From NCBI GenBank assembly GCA_958450365.1, contig CAUEEP010000134.1, positions 570,560 through 634,559 on the forward strand: a stretch of 64,000 nucleotides of DNA, written 5' to 3'. The DNA comes from Mesorhabditis belari. Lineage: Eukaryota > Nematoda > Chromadorea > Rhabditida > Rhabditidae. How positions within the stretch are numbered: the first letter of the stretch is position 1; every line of letters begins with the position of its first letter. Below are positions 60,692 to 64,000 of this stretch, one piece after another. The notes under the pieces were generated by a model. It was not told the origin of the DNA. It did no database searches and saw only the letters and a list, made by a program, of their open reading frames with translations. Position numbers and translations under genes: made by a program.

Positions 60692-61010
60692 ATCAAGAGT
60701 TGGTCTTGGCTTGTCAAGGTTGCTCCGTAGCTTGTCAGAGAACTAAAGCTTGTCGAGAGTTGATCTGTAGCTTGTCAGAGAACTATAGCTTGTCAGAGTT
60801 TGATCTATAGCTTGTCAGAGCTGGTGTAGCTTGTCAGAGTCGGTCTTAGCTTGTCAGAGTTGCTCCGTAGCTTGTCAGAGAACTAAAGCTTGTCAAGAGA
60901 GTTGATCTGTAGCTTGTCAGAGAACTATAGCTTAGTCCAGAGTTGATTGTAGCTTAGTAAGAAAACATATGGCTTGTGAAGTTGATCTATAGCTTCATCA
61001 GAGAGAACTA
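60692..61010. repeat. Degenerate minisatellite (AGCTTGTCAGAGTTGATCTG)
   Basis: About 15 loose copies of TAGCTTGTCAGAG followed by AACTA or TTGATC. It decays from left to right. Confidence 0.85.
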
Positions 61011-61329
61011 TAGCCGGTCCAGAGCCACTGCAACTATCACAGTTGATCCAGAGCTTTGTCAGAGTTGAATCACAACCATTTCTAGACAGTCCTTTATAAA
61101 TTCAATGCAAAATTGTTTTTGCCATCATTCAGAGTTAAAGACTTGCTTCCTTTTTGTGCATTGTTGTTATTTGTTTGTCCGAAATGGAAATACCGATTCC
61201 CATTTAGTACCTCTGAAGTGGTTGAGAGATCCCATTTGAAGTCTTTTTGCATTTTTCCCTTTTCCATCCAGACTCGATTCCTTGTTCCAGCAATTTTCAC
61301 ACCCTTTCGTTCTCTCAACAATAGCATCT

Positions 61330-61860
61330 AGCTTTGCAGAAAGGCTTTAAAGAGAGGCTTTAAAGAAAGCTTTCGCCAGGGAAAAGTCAGTTCCAGTGGA
61401 ATTTGTCTATCAGAAGGATTTTTCGATCTAAAGAGATTTGTCTATCAGAAGAATTTGTGCAAATTGTTCTTTAACAAAAAATCTTCTAGTTCTGTAATCC
61501 CAATGAAAATTGAGGCTTAAACTGATTCTTAGAAAGTTCATTAGTGAACCTTGTGATTTAAAGAATGAATTTCCCTTTCCAGTTTCGATTTTTGCCATTT
61601 GATAGTCAAGGACAAGTTTAAAACTCTTTTCCAGGTTTTCTCATAGAATTCTTTTGTGCTAAGGTGAATCTACTGCTCATTCGAATATTTTCCTTTTTTT
61701 GAGCTACTTTTTTGGTTTTCAGAGCTCTAATAGCAAAATTCTGTGATTTAAAAGATTTTTACCTTGTAAAGTTTACAGGCTTTGTTTTTAATTCATAAAA
61801 ATCTTTATAATAAATGAGAACTAAATGCTTTTGTTTCAGGTTTTCAATTAAAGCTCTATT
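61330..61860. other. Intergenic, nothing recognised
   Basis: AT-rich sequence without a supported feature. A short CTCAAA hexamer run follows at 61938-61982. Confidence 0.35.
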
Positions 61861-62246
61861 TCTGAAGATTGAGCTATTTGAGCTTTGTTTCTGAAATAAA
61901 CAATTTACTCTATCAAAAACAACAAGAAATTAAGAAAGCTCAAACTCAAACTCAAACTCAAACTCAAACTCAAACTCAAAACCAATCAAAAACCTTAATC
62001 CAGATCCATTTTCTCATTTCTTTACACCAAGTTCCTTTTCTTTCCCTTTTCTTGTTTTGTTTCTTACTTCAAATTCCTTTCCTTTCGTAAAAAGTGGCAA
62101 ATGTGACACCTCGAGAAACCCATCTTTCTCTCTTCACTTGATCGTAAAACGAAAATACGTCTCTAATTGATTGCAGATTATAAGAGGCCAGTTTTTCTTT
62201 CAAAAGCAATTTTCTAGAGCTTTTAAACTTGGAATTTGTAAAATGT

Positions 62247-62470
62247 ATACCGTATTTTCTGTACTAGTAGTCCAGTCTGTACTAGTAGTCCAGTCTGTAC
62301 TAGTAGTCCCAGTCTGTACTAGTAGTCCAGTCTGTACTAGTAGTCCAGTCTGTACTAGTAGTCCAGTCTGTACTAGTAGTCCAGTCTGTACTAGTAGTCA
62401 GCAGTAGTCCAGTCTGTACTAGTAGTCCAGTCGGTACTAGTAGTCCAGTCATTACTAGTAGTCCAGTGGT
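62247..62470. repeat. 18-bp minisatellite (CTGTACTAGTAGTCCAGT) grown from a MITE end
   Basis: About eleven copies. The first is preceded by ACCGTATTTTCTGTACTAGT, which is the terminus of the ACCGTATTCTCTCTAATAGT MITE family (27477-27706) with one unit of the repeat inside it. AATAGTAGTGCACC of the same family reappears at about 62512. The unit contains ACTAGT. Confidence 0.88.
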
Positions 62471-62539
62471 CTATAATTAGTAATTGTAGGCAGCGGAGGG
62501 GTCAAGGAAAAAATAGTAGTGCACCCTGCTAAAATTTGC

Positions 62540-63500
62540 TCTGTTGTTATTCACTTTGGACTTTCCTTTGTTTAAAAGCATACTGGTAGCTAAATGAGAT
62601 GCTATTATGAGATTTTGACTGTTTATTTAGTGCTGACTAACATATTGTGCCCATATTAACTTTCTGACCTATTGCTACTACTTCTTTTAGTCACTTATGG
62701 GTTTACCCACTGCAGATTTAAGCACTTGACTAAACAAAGGTTTAAACCTTTGTTAAAAAGCTAAACTAAGAAGGACTAGGCCTTTCGTAGTTTAGCTTAG
62801 TCTTCGTAAATAAGTCTTTATGTAGCTAAGAAATTCTTAAGCTTAACTTTTCTGTGATCTTTTTAAGCCTCTTAGAGTCTTCTCAGGAGAATTTTCTTAT
62901 AAACTTAGCATTAGCTAGATGCTTTACTAGATGGAAATTTGCTGATTTGGTAATTTACAAATTCTAAGCTAAAGGCAACTTTGCTAAATGCTAAATAACA
63001 AAATAATTAAGCTAAATTTAGTAAAATTCACTACTTCTTGTTGATTTCTTGTATTCACAAGTGTTCTGACAGATTCGTAAACTTTATGAGTCAACAAACA
63101 GCTATTTGGAAGATTTTGACTTTAAACCAATCTCTCAAATGTTTTTTGAAGCTTTTTGCATTCCAGCTTCCATATAGTTCGCTTGAAATATTCCCGTTTG
63201 ATCTTGGCAAAAACAGCTGAGACTATCTTTCTTGATATTCTCATTGATACTCTTCCACAAAAATGTCGGCTTTGATTTGACTTTTATCTTGATCCCGGAT
63301 ACTTTTATTGAAATAAATTTATTAACCTTTTAGAACATCCTTCTGATCAGAATTAGCAAAAAAATTTGTTAAATTTAGCTAAATTTAGCAGTTGATCAGC
63401 AACAGGACGAAAATGGATTACCACACAAAATCACTTATTTAGTAAGCCTAATAACTAATCAATAGCTAAATCTTAAAAATAAAGGTTGCTTTATTGGAAA
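62540..63500. other. Intergenic, nothing recognised
   Basis: AT-rich sequence; short frames only, and no family resemblance. Confidence 0.35.
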
Positions 63501-63548
63501 GCTGAGTTTCATTTCAAAATCTTACTTTAGTGACTTTAAAATACTCAC

Positions 63549-63607
63549 CACTATTCCCCTTTCCTGTATCCGACACCATTGGAATGGATTAACCCAAGCT
63601 TTCTCCA
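63549..63607 (-). other. Possible first coding exon
   Basis: Minus strand: an ATG at 63607 opens MEKAWVNPFQWCRIQERGIV and ends at a GTG|GTGAGT-type donor near 63549. It could be the start of the gene whose last exon is duplicated at 57.1-57.6 kb, but no linking exons were found. Confidence 0.2.
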
Positions 63608-64000
63608 TTTTCCTTTTCTTTTCTCATTTTCAAAGTACCCTCAACCTAATGAGATGTTATGAGGGTGAGTGGAGGAGGATAATAAGTGGACATTATGCTA
63701 ATCACAAGATGTCACTTGGGCTAGACTTTTCTGATTTTACTAAGAAGTTATTAAACAAGATCTAGTAGAACATCTGGTAGAAATCTTCAAAACTTTCTAT
63801 TTCAAGTTCTAGAGAAAAGCTCATAAATTCACTTTGGTTGCTTTTTGTAATTGTGTTTTTCAAGGGAATGGGAAAAATCCCGATTCCCCTCTTTTACATC
63901 CAAAAATATTTCCAAATAGCCAAGTTCAATTATTCCTTTACTCTTTGAGATTGAAAAGTTACTTAGTTGAAAAGTTGAAGCTATAGCCAAGATATTTATC

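Overview
The window is eukaryotic and almost certainly from a nematode. It carries a long interstitial array of TTAGGC, the nematode telomere hexamer. It also has an HRG-1-type haem transporter, a serpentine-receptor-like gene and a nematode-type UDP-glycosyltransferase tail. Genes are split by many introns, from about 45 nt up to several kb, and the introns are packed with minisatellites and hairpin (foldback/MITE) elements. Most long open frames in the window are read through simple repeats and are not genes. I rebuilt genes by reading exons with GT..AG borders and checking that the reading phase is kept across each intron.

Layout. 0.3-0.6 kb (+): last two exons of a UDP-glucuronosyltransferase. 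1.3-6.7 kb (-): a multi-pass, chemoreceptor-like protein whose introns contain an 830-bp foldback element, a deleted piggyBac and a complete but decayed mariner. 8.5-11.4 kb (-): an hrg-1-family haem transporter. 15.3-21.1 kb (-): lipid-droplet-associated hydrolase (LDAH), 10 exons, one apparent 1-nt frameshift. 22.3-31.3 kb (-): rpn-11 (PSMD14), the deubiquitinase of the 26S proteasome lid, 10 exons giving a clean 312-residue product. 31.4-38.3 kb: gene-poor, with two related copies of a GGCGCACCTTTT-type minisatellite element, the TTAGGC array, paired direct repeats and an integrase relic. 38.3-39.9 kb (+): an ANKMY2 orthologue. 40.7-48.4 kb (+): an SLC19-type folate/thiamine transporter with up to four apparent frame breaks, so either a decaying copy or a locus with assembly indels. 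48.9-56.1 kb (-): an Arg/Gln-rich, RG-containing protein, possibly an mRNA-export adaptor. 57.0-57.6 kb (-): two copies of one terminal coding exon that differ only at synonymous sites. 58-64 kb: repeats, three tRNA-like tandem units and no gene I can name.

The genes are ordinary cell functions (proteasome, haem and vitamin transport, lipid droplets, cilium-linked trafficking), and nothing suggests they form a pathway. hrg-1, LDAH and rpn-11 are consecutive on the minus strand with 1.2-4 kb gaps, so an operon is possible but not shown. The SLC19 gene and the Arg-rich gene converge, about 450 bp apart.

The most unusual content is the repeat biology: a TTAGGC array inside a 579-bp block bounded by a 12-bp direct repeat; hairpin elements nested in one 11-bp minisatellite; a minisatellite apparently grown from a transposon terminus; MITEs 15-26 nt from splice sites; and tRNA copies cut off near the anticodon arm.
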